Of a DNA stretch of 64,000 bases, positions 38,140-50,042 are shown piece by piece; positions within the stretch are counted from its first letter, which is position 1, and every line of letters begins with the position of its first letter. Origin of the DNA: Liolophura sinensis (Eukaryota > Mollusca > Polyplacophora > Chitonida > Chitonidae); contig NC_088300.1 in NCBI RefSeq assembly GCF_032854445.1, positions 58,008,984-58,072,983 of the forward strand, given 5' to 3'. The notes below the pieces were generated by a model that was given only the letters and a program-made list of their open reading frames with translations, was not told the DNA's origin and did not search any database. The position numbers and the translations under genes were made by a program.

Positions 38140-38715
38140 AAGTGTTTCCATAAATTCATATTTGGGACATAATGTTAGTGAACTCTTTAGGTTATGGAGT
38201 GTTTGCATCAACTCATATTTGGGGCATAATGTCAATGAATTGCTCAGGTTGTGGAATGCTTCCATAAACACATAGTTTGGTTATGATATTAACAAACTTC
38301 TCAGGTTGTGATTGCTTCCATCAACCCGTATATTGATTATCGGGTTATCAGGCTGCTAAATGTTTCCATCAACTCATATTTGAGTCATATTGTTCTTAGA
38401 TTGATTAAACTATGGAATGTTTCCATCAACTCATATTTGAATCATAATGTTGGTAGACGTATTAGACTATGGAATGTTTCCATCAACTCATATTTGAGTC
38501 ATAATTTCGTTGGGCTGATTAGGTTATGGAATGTTTCTATCAACTCATTTGAGTCATAATTTCGTTGGGCTGATTAGGTTATGGAATGTTTCTGTCAACT
38601 CATTTGAGTCATAATATTGGTAGACTGATTAGGTTATGGAATGTTTCCATCAACTCATATTTGAGTCATAATATTGATAGACTGATTAGGCTATGGAATG
38701 TTTCTATCAACTCTT
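38140..38715 (+). repeat. minisatellite of about 57 bp, about 10 copies
   Basis: The phrase tgtttccatcaactcat and close variants recur at 38361, 38419, 38475, 38532, 38587, 38642 and 38699 (periods 55-58), with more diverged units back to about 38140. A 57-bp period is a multiple of three, so one frame stays open for 83 codons (38308-38559) with a NVSINSYLSH-type repeat. Variable unit length and divergence argue against a protein. Confidence 0.93.
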
Positions 38716-38719
38716 CCGT

Positions 38720-39515
38720 GCTTTGCTACCTCTGAGTTATTTTATTTTGTCTTACTTCTGATCTTAAAATCAGTGCCAAATAGTATAGTATATAGTTATA
38801 GTATGTCGTGATTTTGTGATCATTTGGTTCGCCAGGTTAACGATAGTATTTTAGTTCTCACAGAGAGCCTTGTCGCATATATGGGCTTTGGGAGGCTATA
38901 CGAAAGCCATATAGTGGATGAAACGAATTGTTACACTCGGTGTCGAAGTTAGCCAATTAAGCTTTATATTCAGTAGATTTGTTGCCAGTCCCTGGACATG
39001 TTCATATGTTGGAGTGGTAAATGATACTTCAGTATCTAGACTGGACATATTTATTAAGCCGCCATATGCACATGTATAAGAAACATTAACTGCAGTTCCA
39101 AACATTTCCAGGTTATATTCAATAACTTCTGATCAAGAGTCATTTTATTCTAAAACGTGAATTTGTCTAACAGTATATCTCTGAGAGTCAAATGGGAGGT
39201 TTACGGGCAGGAACGCTTATACAGCTGTTGTATAGGAGAACTGTGGCTCGTAAAGCTACATTGAAGCGACAGGTTAGTATAGCAACAGTGGAAGGGCCTA
39301 ACCCGTTAAGACTGGTATTTAATTGTCGTATTTCAGACTGAGACTAATCGATCGATCGTTTGCTGATACAGATTGTGACCGTCAAGACCGTTGAACCACA
39401 TAGAGGTGATAAGCTTTTACCTACGGTATAACAGTCTTTGCTAAACCGCCAGGATTAATTCTAGTAATCAGAAAAGCCCGACTCCTAAACAGCCTGGGTT
39501 CGACTGCTCCATTTA
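38720..39515. other. no gene recognised
   Basis: AT-rich and without repeats I can define. The minus-strand frame at 38896-39105 (69 codons) has no supporting features. Confidence 0.5.
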
Positions 39516-39965
39516 AAGGAGAAGAAAACATGACACTATAGGCTTAAAAGAGCACATTTTTTATATCTGGTGGTGCCTGTTGCATAATTTTGCGATTTTC
39601 CTTGCCATACACGTAAAGCCTGAAAACGGCAAAGCTGGCATAAATCGCTGAGTCCATCGTGTCCTCCATCTTTAACACCCTGTCGTTTATGCTGGGGGTA
39701 TGTTGCCTCTCAGCCAGTGAGAGTCGTTAAAACTGCCGGCATGTTCGTGTAAACTCGGAACCTACGTTTAACATTCCGGTTTCCCGATCGTCAAACGGAA
39801 AACGAACTGTACTGTTCGCTACCTTCTGGGAAGAAGGGTTCTACCGGAAATGTACGAACTGCACTTCGGCGGTTTCCGACAGCAATTCTCCTCCTAACAC
39901 GGAAGACTTCAGGAATGGTTCTCAGGTAAAATGGAGTTGCCCACAGCGGATTTTGGCGCTGACTT
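39516..39965. other. GC-richer patch, possible repeat element
   Basis: This patch has more CpG and GC than its flanks and no open frame of note. It begins near a B-box-like gggttcgactgctcc (39488). It may be an old mobile element or a regulatory island; I cannot decide from this window. Confidence 0.25.
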
Positions 39966-41139
39966 CATTTGTAATTTATCAACTTGAGGTACATATTAGA
40001 ATTTTTTTATGGCACGCGCCTGCGAGGAAATGCATACTCTTTCAATGGTATTAAGACGTCACCAAAGGTAATGGCAAATGTGTATCCACAATAGCCGTAA
40101 AGCGGCAAATATTTCTATATCAGTTCTATATAAAACATCAATAAAAAAAGACTAATAGCAACTTAAATATAAGCATCATGTCCGACATTCGAATACCATT
40201 CGTAATCCGTAAAGGGCGTTCCAAGTCGATAATCGCAAGATCCATTTCCAAAACAGCGTTTAACACTAGCTTCCAAAGACAAAGGTAGGTAAGAATTTAT
40301 ACAGATAGGAAATAAAGCCGGTAACACACAAGAGAAAAGGTCATCAGTTTTCAATGATGCCGGGCAGACGGTGGTTTTATGGATTTAACTCACAGTGTGC
40401 GTGTGATGAATAGTACATTTATATATAGCAGGCTCTAAACCGTCTTTGATTTCTGAGTTGAAAATAAGAATCTGCATTTTACAGCATGTTGTACACATAC
40501 TATGACAAAGTGTTGCATAGTAAGACTTTTCCAGCACAGAACTCCCGATCAAAACTCATTAAACATGATATCAATACAAGGAACTTCTGAAGATATAGCT
40601 AGGGTTCTTTCAAAGTGTGTAGATACTAGAACTCACAAAATAGCACACGTCTTATCTTATTGTTGTATATACTTACTGGAATTCATAGTCTTAGTCATAG
40701 CATTACGAAGAGACTCGAAGAAGATCGTGCGCCTAAATCATGCGTGGGCACATTTAAAACAGAAATCAAGCAGGCTGTATGGGAAGGAAAGACTGGGAAG
40801 CATACTAAATATCTATAACGACGTCTCAGTATAGGCTACGGCCCGTTAGGATATCGGTGAGATGCCGGCAGCCTTCTACCGCCCCAGACCTGCCCTGACT
40901 AGAGCAACTGGATCAATACCATCAGGGATGTGTGTCAATCTTATTATTCCAAGCCACTTTGAAGTGTTCTCCGGATGTCGTAAGGACTGTCACAATTTTT
41001 GCGAAGTTTTTAACCGCTTGATGGCGTATCACGCGATTATGTGATGTAATTTGTAGGAAACCTAGAAAAACTCGACACTAAGAACACACGGGATTGGTGG
41101 ATTTCGCCAACAGTTTCTTCCGACTCGCTGGATTTAAAG
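39966..41139. other. no gene recognised; two uncharacterised frames
   Basis: A 110-codon plus frame (40502-40834) contains a hydrophobic stretch (YLLEFIVLVIAL) but no known domain. A 60-codon plus frame lies at 40862-41044. Neither has splice or promoter context. Confidence 0.4.
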
Positions 41140-41373
41140 TCACTGTATGTTTATGTTTTTCTTCCCCAAGTGTGCGGCCGACCTGGGCTGTATAATGTGG
41201 CCCGTGGGCGTCTCATCCAAAATGACAGGCTGTGCTTCGAAGTGTCTCACTTTCATCATCGTTATTCCCCTTTTCCAATTTTGATAATAATCTTTGTCCT
41301 TGAGATATACGACTGTAAAAGCAGTTTCAAGAGATGAACCTCCCGTTATTGCCACATATCTGTCTGACGAAGG
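41140..41373 (-). other. candidate exon, uncharacterised
   Basis: Minus-strand frame open for about 77 codons back to an in-frame TAG, with no ATG at its start (first Met codon well inside), so it would be an internal or terminal exon. The composition looks protein-like: SSDRYVAITGGSSLETAFTV near the start, a charged segment around YYQNWKRG, then TPTGHIIQPRSAAHLG. A polypyrimidine tract ending cttttacag lies inside it. No family is recognised, and chance remains likely. Confidence 0.18.
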
Positions 41374-41379
41374 TCCTCT

Positions 41380-44300
41380 CTAGACAAACCCTGGATTATA
41401 TACTGTACGTTAATTGCCAATGGCTCACAAACCCGTTGTATTTGTAACATAAATTCTTTGGGAAGAGTTAAATATTCGGTTTGACACCTGAAAAGAATAT
41501 CCTTGCTTCAGCTTGTCTGTATTCCCAGTCGATTGCCACAGCTGTGGCAGTAGTAAACTTATGACTAAGCTTTAGTTTAAAGTACTTTCATTAATAAAGT
41601 CTATGCCACCACATCAAAGCTCTACAAATATATGCAGCAACGTCTTCTCCAATAACGGCTTATGGTAGAGTTGATGACCGCTAATAATTTTGTCAGCACA
41701 AATTTGCATGAAGAAATGGGTTTAACCCAACAAATTTTCCTGGTCGATTTTAGCGTTGAGGAAGATGAAAAAACGCATCACCCCAAACCACTTTAAGTGG
41801 TTTCTGCCTGCGCAGACCTGTCACTTAAGTCATAAGGTATTTTTTTTCTCCAGATCAAGTTTTTCTTGTTATGGTCTCATTAACCATGGAACTAGCACCC
41901 AGCTGTTTAGTCGATGCCGTAAGTCCTGCAAAGAAGGCTGGAAGTAGGATGCATGAGGCCTTTGTGGTTATAAATGGAAGCACGATAGGATTAATGGAAG
42001 AAAACAACAACATGAAAGAGAGTGCAGAACAATCTATACAAATCTTAAAGTCAGGTCACTCATTGTAGGTCGGCTGGTACAAAAGTATATCGACAGCCCG
42101 TCATCCAAAAGGCGACCGTTTGCCTCATATAATACCTGGGAGATAATCTTCTTAGTGTCTCTTGTCCCGTGTGGTGGCTTGCGGACGACAGATTTATCCA
42201 TGTCAGCGATGATAATGGCATCATGGTAGATGGTCTAATGGATTTGGTTTATACCTTCGATGCCTGACAGATCTCAAACTTAGAGCAGATGAATTTCCAT
42301 GGTTCTATTAACTATTAATTATTGAGCGTTGAACCTATTTTGTAGAACGAATTTTATGTTTCTTGAAATGATAAGCTACGCGAATAAACGAAATGAATAT
42401 TGAGCAATATTTTGCAATATTCATCGCTTAGAATTTTATCAGCTAAGTTTTGGAACGACTTGAAAGAAAGTCAATGACGTTTCTTTACAAAACCAAAGAT
42501 TGAAAATAATGCATTAACTGCATTCATAATTAAATCAATCTCTTTGAAGTGTTGTGATAGATTTTTATTTGGTGATCCACTTAATGAAGTTAGACTCATC
42601 TGAAAAACTGTCTTCCTCCTCCACAGTAGTAGTTTTTCAGCTTGTCACGTGAAGTGAGAATGTCACACAAAGAATGAATTCAGCGGTTTTAATTTATCGG
42701 ATAAAAGTTTAGTTTTGCACCATCATTCTCTCCACTAAGGAATTACTTCTTTAGGCTATTTGATAATAAAGGCTTATAACAGGATGGATATATGTATGGT
42801 TAAGACAGAAATGAAAACATATCCCTGTTTTAATAAGAGTATTAATAAAAAATTTTCACTTATTCTACTATATAGACGGCGGAAACTTTATACTGGAAAA
42901 TATATACTGGTATAATGCAAGTGATTCATGTTAGATTGCCTTAAAGAGCACCATCGAATGCCTATAGCTAACAGCGTTTAGCAGAACATTGGGAGCACGA
43001 GATCACTGAAGATTTCCAAGAATGACACACATCTAGTTTAACCTGTCGCATAAAATGCAACCTGACCGTTCGTCGACGACCGACTCCGTATATTTTCACT
43101 CAGGTGCGGTACATAAAGACATCTGTGCGGAAACACTTTCAAGCTCATTTCATGTCACAATTTTTCACTCATCTAATAGATAAGTTAATGAAAGGATTGC
43201 ATGGATGTATCCAACATACGATCGGCGTTTTTGGAAGTCTAATCAGTCATTCCAAGTCTGACTTTGGGTTTGTTTTTCTCTGAAGATTGTGTCGCTTAAA
43301 TCTACTTTAACATTCAGATCAGGTTGTAAGACGGTCTTGTTTCTGTCCAATTGAATACAAGTACGCAGGGTTTCAATTGAAGAGATTTTGTTTGTATTTT
43401 CGATTGCTGTGTCAACACTAGGGTTGATAGCCTGTACAAAGCCGGATTTACATTTTTATGCAAGGATTCCATTTCTTTCAGCTTCATTTTTTACCGCATA
43501 ATTACGTCTTTTGTAGGAAAAGGGGATTGAATAGAAATAAATCAGATGAAACGAGGACATATATGGGGATTTTGATAAGGTCACGCCAAGGTCAGGACCC
43601 CTGTCAGCTGTCGATATTTGGCCTTCGCAAACCTTATCAGCTGGAAGGTTTTTCACACGTGATGGAAGTGTTAATTTAAAATCATACTGGCTTTAAAAAT
43701 CAGTATTCTGTTACTGTACTGGGTTCTACAAACCTGAAACGGAAAGATTATTGTTTCCTTGCCCGGATGATGACAGATTGAGGTCGAGGCGGTAGGGCAG
43801 TCAGGTAACCAAGGGCGAATACTAGTTATACTGTCTTCAGAAAATTCGGAATACTAAGTTTTCATAAAACGTCAAGGGTTGCTATCATCTGAAAGTTTGT
43901 TCTTGACGTGCAACAAATGTTCAAATCCTATGCCTTCTTTATCCCTCGTCCCTCATTCTTTCAAGACTTTATTTCACGTTTTCTTGTCGTATTATTAAAT
44001 TTCTGGCCTCTCGACATAATCATCGATGATACTTCGACACCAACATGATCTGGTGTTTGTAAATAAAAGCATGCAGACGATTATTCACACACACGAATAC
44101 CAAGGACATTAACCACACTCAACCTATCGATCCCCCAAACTGCCTGCACTAGGTTTGTCGAACCAGGCTACCCCTCTTTGCTTAAACTTCAATTTTCTTA
44201 ATGTTAAGCAAGGTGCCTCTAATTGAACATTAAGTCAAATTCAGGGTATTGTGACAATCTGCGGATCTGACTTACACAAACACAGGCTGTAATACGGAAA

Positions 44301-44400
44301 ATAACTGCAGAGCAGTTTATGGCTGAATTCTTTGCATACTGAAAGGTCAATGACAAATTCGTGTTTCAGATTCGATTGGGGTATTGGTAAGAATTAATTC
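41380..44400. other. no gene recognised
   Basis: Short overlapping frames only (41756-41947, 41871-42068, both strands near 43456-43679), without domains or splice context. No SINE or array is seen. Confidence 0.5.
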
Positions 44401-44429
44401 TGCAATGAATATCAACCGAAACATCGCTG

Positions 44430-44456
44430 GGTACTATGATACTATGATACTATGAT
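44430..44456 (+). repeat. 9-bp microsatellite
   Basis: Three tandem tactatgat-type units followed by gatag. Confidence 0.85.
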
Positions 44457-44640
44457 GATAGGATGTGATACGCTGTGACTTCATCTCTGACATTCCCATC
44501 GACCTTGCGAAGTGGAACAGTTAATCTTGATTTCAGATTGGAATCAACATTACCATAAAAGAATCATGTAAATCAGGTCAGAACAGGAACAACATTCTGG
44601 GGCAGGGTAGTGCTAGTCCTGATGAATTGATTTCATTTCA

Positions 44641-44745
44641 CAGATAACTGATTTATACTTATAAGACCACAGATAACTGATTTATACTTATAAGACCACA
44701 GATAACTGATTTATCCTCATGAGTCTATAGATAACTTACTTATCT
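44641..44745 (+). repeat. 29-bp tandem repeat, about 3.5 copies
   Basis: Units start cagataactgatttatactt. The first two are identical and the last two diverged (tcctcatgagtc, then a partial unit). This is unrelated in sequence to the other 29-bp array at 50 kb. Confidence 0.92.
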
Positions 44746-44749
44746 ATAC

Positions 44750-46500
44750 AGAACCATTAGCGAGGGAGATGGGTGATTCTGCAAAACCGGAATAACGGAG
44801 TGTATCACCAAAGGAGAATACGAAAACAAAATTTTTATTTAAACAGAAAATATTTATTTCCAAATACAAGCAAAAAAAAAGAAAATTAATAGCAATATTC
44901 GTTTTGTATTCTTACACCAAAGCGTAAACCAAGCTTTTATACATATATCTACCAGATGTAAGTTTGATAAACTTGAAGTTTGAGTGTATTTATAAACATC
45001 GCTCTGCTGTGGTTTCTACAACTTTGAGTATTAGGTTCTGTTCGTACGGGCAGAGTAGAGATAACTAACAGAATGCTAATGAATTCGATTTCTGCGGATC
45101 AGAGAGCTGACCCCAGGATAACCCATTTGTTAGAGGAGGAAATGAGAGCGACCAGTGCTTCTTCCTGGAAATCCAAAAAGGTGTCGGGATGCCCAAAGAG
45201 CTAAAAGCTGCATGTTCTCGTTTTTGTCGAGGAGTGGATTGGCTGTCCTGGACGAACGAGAATCAAATAACACTGATATATCTCCGACATCGGCTCATGT
45301 TTAGATTGCTAAAAGCATAACCGCATATGAGCCTCAGGATGGTAAATTAACCAAATCCCTCATATATTACATTATCCAGATTGTCATCCATGATGTGGCC
45401 TTGGGCAGCAGAAGTGAATCCTTCACGGACACAGTTTCTGCTTGATCGACAACAGAAACAACGGTGCAGTGTCTAACTCTCTAGCCCATTAATGCCTTTA
45501 TTGCCGTATCTAGTGATGCGCAGCGCTAAGTCATTCAATCAATCTATTCAAGTAAAACAGTCATTTAGTCAAGCCGTCAGTCAATAATTAAGACTGATTG
45601 CACTAATGGCTCCCAAAGGTTTCAAAGAATAATAACCTTTAGCTCACTATAATCCTGGAATTGGAAAGGTTTCCGGATTGTGGAAAGTTTCTGTGATGTG
45701 TAGAGTAGCAATTACTGTGTATGAGGCAATTCTCCCGTCGGAGTAAGGTGATTGGTGGAAGGTATTCCCTTGCCAATCTGGACTACAAGGTGATATGGAG
45801 GATTGTCGATAATAGAAGATTCTAAGGAAACCATTACGTGCGATCTGTCACCTTGATTGGGCAGAGATTGCCTTGGACATGTCCTCGTTCAAGAACAGCC
45901 TGGGATATCATTAGGCAGATGTGATCAAAATCATTAGTTTATTGATCAAGACGTGATCAGAATTATTACAGACTCGTTAAGGCAACACGCAGCCGTTATG
46001 ATAATTTGTTGAGTAAATTCCAACAGGTATCAATCGAGAAACAAATGTACCCAAGAGCCTTAAAAACTTGTGTGTCTGAATTATGTGATAGCTTTACGTT
46101 TGATTAAGAAGGAGAAAAGTACAGAAAAATATATCATCGAAATCATGCAATAAATTCGTTCCGCAGACCAAACCCAGTGATCAAAAATATTTCTGAATTA
46201 AAATTCTTAAGCCTAAAACTGATTGAATTTCAAGTCATTCCCCTCGAGATAATTTGCATATATACTTCTTCAAGAAAAGTTTCCAGATGGAGATTCCATG
46301 AGACTGTTGTACACACGAAATTTGTCAGGGAAAACCAGTTTTGCGTATAATGGCCGGGTTGAAACGTGAACAAGCGGTGTGCGAAGAAACTGTGATTGAC
46401 AGTTGTAACACAGCTCTGCCTCTGACTTGAACAAACACCGATGTAACACATCAGTATTGCGTGACACTACACTGTAAATGATAAAGTTTGTATGATAAAT
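44750..46500. other. no gene recognised; motif-rich stretch near 45.6-46.0 kb
   Basis: No open frame of note before 46230. Between 45590 and 46020 the sequence is less AT-skewed and contains three TGATCA palindromes within 38 bases (45922, 45943, 45954). This could be a conserved regulatory element, but only comparison with another species would show it. Confidence 0.3.
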
Positions 46501-46501
46501 T

Positions 46502-46804
46502 GTGTACAGGAGAAGCTTAAAATGCGAACAAGTTCCGGAATCTAGGTCGAGGGTAATACACCAGCCGTCAGGCTGTGGTCAGCTTACCAGCAACTTTGTG
46601 CAACGGGGCAGAAAATTAGAAGTCAGAGTGCACAGCCACGATAGCACATGGGCATTCAACAGAGCTGTCAGTTATGTTCGAGAATTAGGCGCCACTACAG
46701 GTTTTTTGCCAGTATTTGAATTTCATACTTCGTTTCATGCTGAAAAGATTTGTGCTGTTATTCGCTTAGTTTGGCATCGATGTACTCATATGGTTCAGCA
46801 ATAA
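46502..46804 (+). other. 100-codon open frame, uncharacterised
   Basis: Open on the plus strand, with no hydrophobic signal, no known motif and no supporting splice sites. Composition is near background. It is probably a chance frame and is listed because it is among the longer non-repeat frames in the window. Confidence 0.08.
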
Positions 46805-46989
46805 ATCGGACAAGCCGGTGACGTCACACGAAAGTTTCACACTGTTTTGCTTATTAAATGACAAACTCACTTTTTGAATGTCGTCACGACACAACTTTAC
46901 CTATGCCCCTTGCAACAAAACTTTCAAATGCATTGAAGATCTCTTTTGTGTAATATTAAATAACTTATCTTGGTAACCTTAAAATACAC

Positions 46990-47160
46990 AAAAGACAGCG
47001 GTTCAATCCTGTGCCGAGTCATGCCTTGCATTTCAGCAGGCACTCGGAATAAGCCAATAACAGTATACCAAAGCGGATTAGCGCTCCATGGGTGATGTCT
47101 GCCAGATTCTGAAAGCGATATTAAACTCGAATCACAATAAACAGTATGTCAATAAATCAA
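46990..47160 (+). mobile_element. possible SINE 3' portion, other family
   Basis: A B-box-like gcggttcaatcctg (46999-47012), then a body and a 3' end reading gcgatattaaactcgaatca followed by aatcaatctc-type repeats. A matching A box upstream is not clear. Confidence 0.35.
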
Positions 47161-48210
47161 TCTCAATGTATCAAAGGTGTAAGCGTTGCTCTCTGCAAAA
47201 TTCTCAGTTATGTAGTTGTCACATTTGTTAATAACAGTGTCCAGAAAAAGAGGCTTTACAAATGTACGCAACCATACATCTAAAATGCGACTACATCATA
47301 CTGGGCAATCACTTAAATATACAAATGCGACTGCAATGATGAAAGACAGATTGGAAATTTCGAATTTAATTGTATGGGTTTTGCCTAATCTATCGACGCA
47401 GTGTCAACAGCAATTCGTCATATATTATGAACAAACTAAAACAAAGATAAATATATCCGCTATGATTGTTCATTTAAGCTGTGCTTCAGTTCTCTTCCCT
47501 TTGTCACTAGTATTGGTGACATTTAAATGAAATCTTGCGACCTGACACTTTCTTGACGCGTTGAACAGCGTGACAGATATCATGGTGAGGGTAGGTACTT
47601 GCCTTCAACCAGCCACTACCAAATGTTAATACTAGTCGCGATTACCACCACCCATTATTGATTCTGTCATAGCTGCCGATTAGACTGGACAGAATTCTAC
47701 CTCCTCGAAGTCTACCACAGAGTGTTCTGTACTGAAATGACCACTCGCCTACCAAAAAGCTGACAGAATATACCACAAGTGTCGGAATCGAGAAGTATGA
47801 ATGGCCATTTTATCCACACAGAATCCACGGTGACCCTTGTGAATTGTTCCATGTTTCAAAGTTTAATGATGGCCAAGGAATCCAGTTCCATTTCAATGTC
47901 ACTTGACTCATATGATCGTCTGCGAAATAATTTTGCGGTCTGGTTCAATAAGCGTCTTTGATGAAAGCTAACGGTTTTATCTGTCAACGTCTGGGCAGAT
48001 ATCGGCGGCTTTATACTGTTCTGCAAATGGTGATATGTACTTAAACAGCCAAAGCTTATGGACATACAGTTCAAACATCATAGGGATATGAGCAGAGAAC
48101 AGGTAGAAATGAACTCATGTCATCTAAAATTACATAATTCATAAACTGCAAGCGAGAGCAGCATTTCGTTGTTGATGCGAATATTTTTGTTTCCTGAAGC
48201 AAAGTGTGGC
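47161..48210. other. no gene recognised
   Basis: Contains a 104-codon plus frame (47216-47530) with a hydrophobic C-terminal end, and short frames on both strands at 47779-48355. None is supported by domains or splice sites. Confidence 0.45.
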
Positions 48211-48214
48211 AGCA

Positions 48215-48735
48215 TTTGCTTGCTGAAAGTAAAATTAGTTTTTTTGAGCACGGCAGTGACTTACTGAATATAAAGTTAGATAATATTAGCTTGACAAAAG
48301 TAGATTGCTGAAAGCACAATTTGCTACTTTTCTCTTGGTAAGATAGCACTAGCATTTTGAAGACAGAATTAGTTAGCTTTCGTCTGACAATACTAGCTTG
48401 CTGAAGACAAAATTAGGTAGCTTAATCTTGATAACCTTAGACAACGTGTGCTTGTTTAAGCATTCGAACATTAGCTTGCTGAAGGCGGGATTAGTTAATC
48501 TTTGCTTGACAGTACTCGTTTGTTGAAAGCACGTTTAGCCACTTTTGGCTTGGCCAAACTGACTTTCTGAAAGGAAGATTATTAATTTTTAGCTTAATAA
48601 TATTATCTTGTTGAAAACAGGGTTAGTAAGTTTGGGCTTTGTAATATTAGCTAGCTTGCCAAGGAAAAGTTCTGCTAATTTTAGCTTTTCAATATTGGCT
48701 TGATGAAAACAAGATTACTTTTGACTGACGATAGT
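48215..48735 (+). repeat. degenerate tandem repeat, roughly 43-54 bp units
   Basis: About ten diverged units built on ttgctgaaagcaaaattag-like and tttagcttgacaatattag-like halves. Spacing varies (34 to 78 bases) through indels. This is an old array that is no longer homogenised. Confidence 0.7.
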
Positions 48736-48739
48736 AAAT

Positions 48740-49617
48740 TTCGGGACCAGTCGACTTTCATACTATTAAAAGGCGTCGTCAGTCTAAGGCAGCTCATTGA
48801 TGGGAGGACAGTGTGTTTTCTTGGCTACATTACATATACTGGTATATAAAGTGTTACGCAACCAGTGTTTGGTGGTGTTTCGGAAAGGGCCTTAACGGTG
48901 ACCTAAACCTTTAGTGACACACGAAGCATCAGAATCGATGGAAGGTCTACCAGAATGCTTTGTAAGTTTGTTTCATAACATTACGGTGTCGGAATAAGTT
49001 TCCCAGTTTTCCAGTGCAGTGTCGGAGCGTACCTCGGGTGTGGTGAAAATTACAGAATATTTTGCTTTATTTCATGGCCGAATTGGGGAAAGGGAAACTG
49101 TGGGGGAGATAGAAAAATTATTTATATAACAGTAAGCAAAAAATACGTAAGCAGTAGTATGTATTTCTGTCATGTAGTTATCACTAGTTACCTGATTGGT
49201 AAGTCTTCACTCCACTTCACTTACTTGTACTAAGCTTATGTCTAGAAATTCCTAGACACTATTTAGAGATCTTCCTCTTCATACATACACGCAAGTCTTT
49301 TTGGATTTGAGATTGTTTTTAAACCAAAGCAGGTTTAAATGAAAATATATTGGGAAATAAGTTGGCACAAAGTTGATTAACGGGAATACCTACATGCGTA
49401 AATGTATGTACATTTAATAATTTCTTTAATGTGTTTTTGAAAAATTGATGAAACCTTCGAAGTATCGGTGAACAATCTTAGCTGGCTGGTTCATGGAATC
49501 TACACAAGCAAACTTCCACAAGACGTAGAGTAACCCATGCTATCAGACTACATGTGCTTGACTAGATTGTGGAGAGAGAAAAAAACATATGCCTGAAGCG
49601 GTCGATTAAATCATCTG
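48740..49617. other. no gene recognised
   Basis: AT-rich, with only short frames and no repeats that I can define. Confidence 0.5.
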
Positions 49618-49887
49618 CTATACACCACAAAAATCGAACGACGGGATAATAAAATCCAGCCAGTTGGCAAAGTGCGGGATGTAGGCAGATCGCTTCAGGT
49701 CCCTATATAGCATGTTATTTACCCCTTGTTTGTGAGAAGCACAGAGACGAAAGAGTGCCGCGGGATTAAATTTCAAAATGTCAAATTTAACAAATTTTGT
49801 AACATCTGTTGCTGAGTCTCCTTTGTCGCCGATGGCTTGATGTGTGAAGGAAACTGGCCGAATCAATTTTCGGACAAGTGCTTCCAA
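49618..49887 (-). other. 89-codon open frame, uncharacterised
   Basis: Minus-strand frame next to the large 29-bp array. Its first codon here is TTG rather than ATG, so as coding sequence it would have to be an internal or 3'-terminal exon. It ends YIPHFANWLDFIIPSFDFCG then a stop. It looks protein-like but matches no family I know, and no acceptor is obvious at its 5' edge. Confidence 0.13.
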
Positions 49888-50042
49888 TCTCTATGCTTCT
49901 TTAATTGAAGAACTTGCTGCGTGGATAAGATGGCTTTGTGGCTAACCATTTCCCTTGGAGATGAGCTCGTATACCGGCTATATGTGCAAAAATTAACCGA
50001 CCTCCATGCAAGGGCCACAGGGTGCTATAGCCTCGAAAAGAG

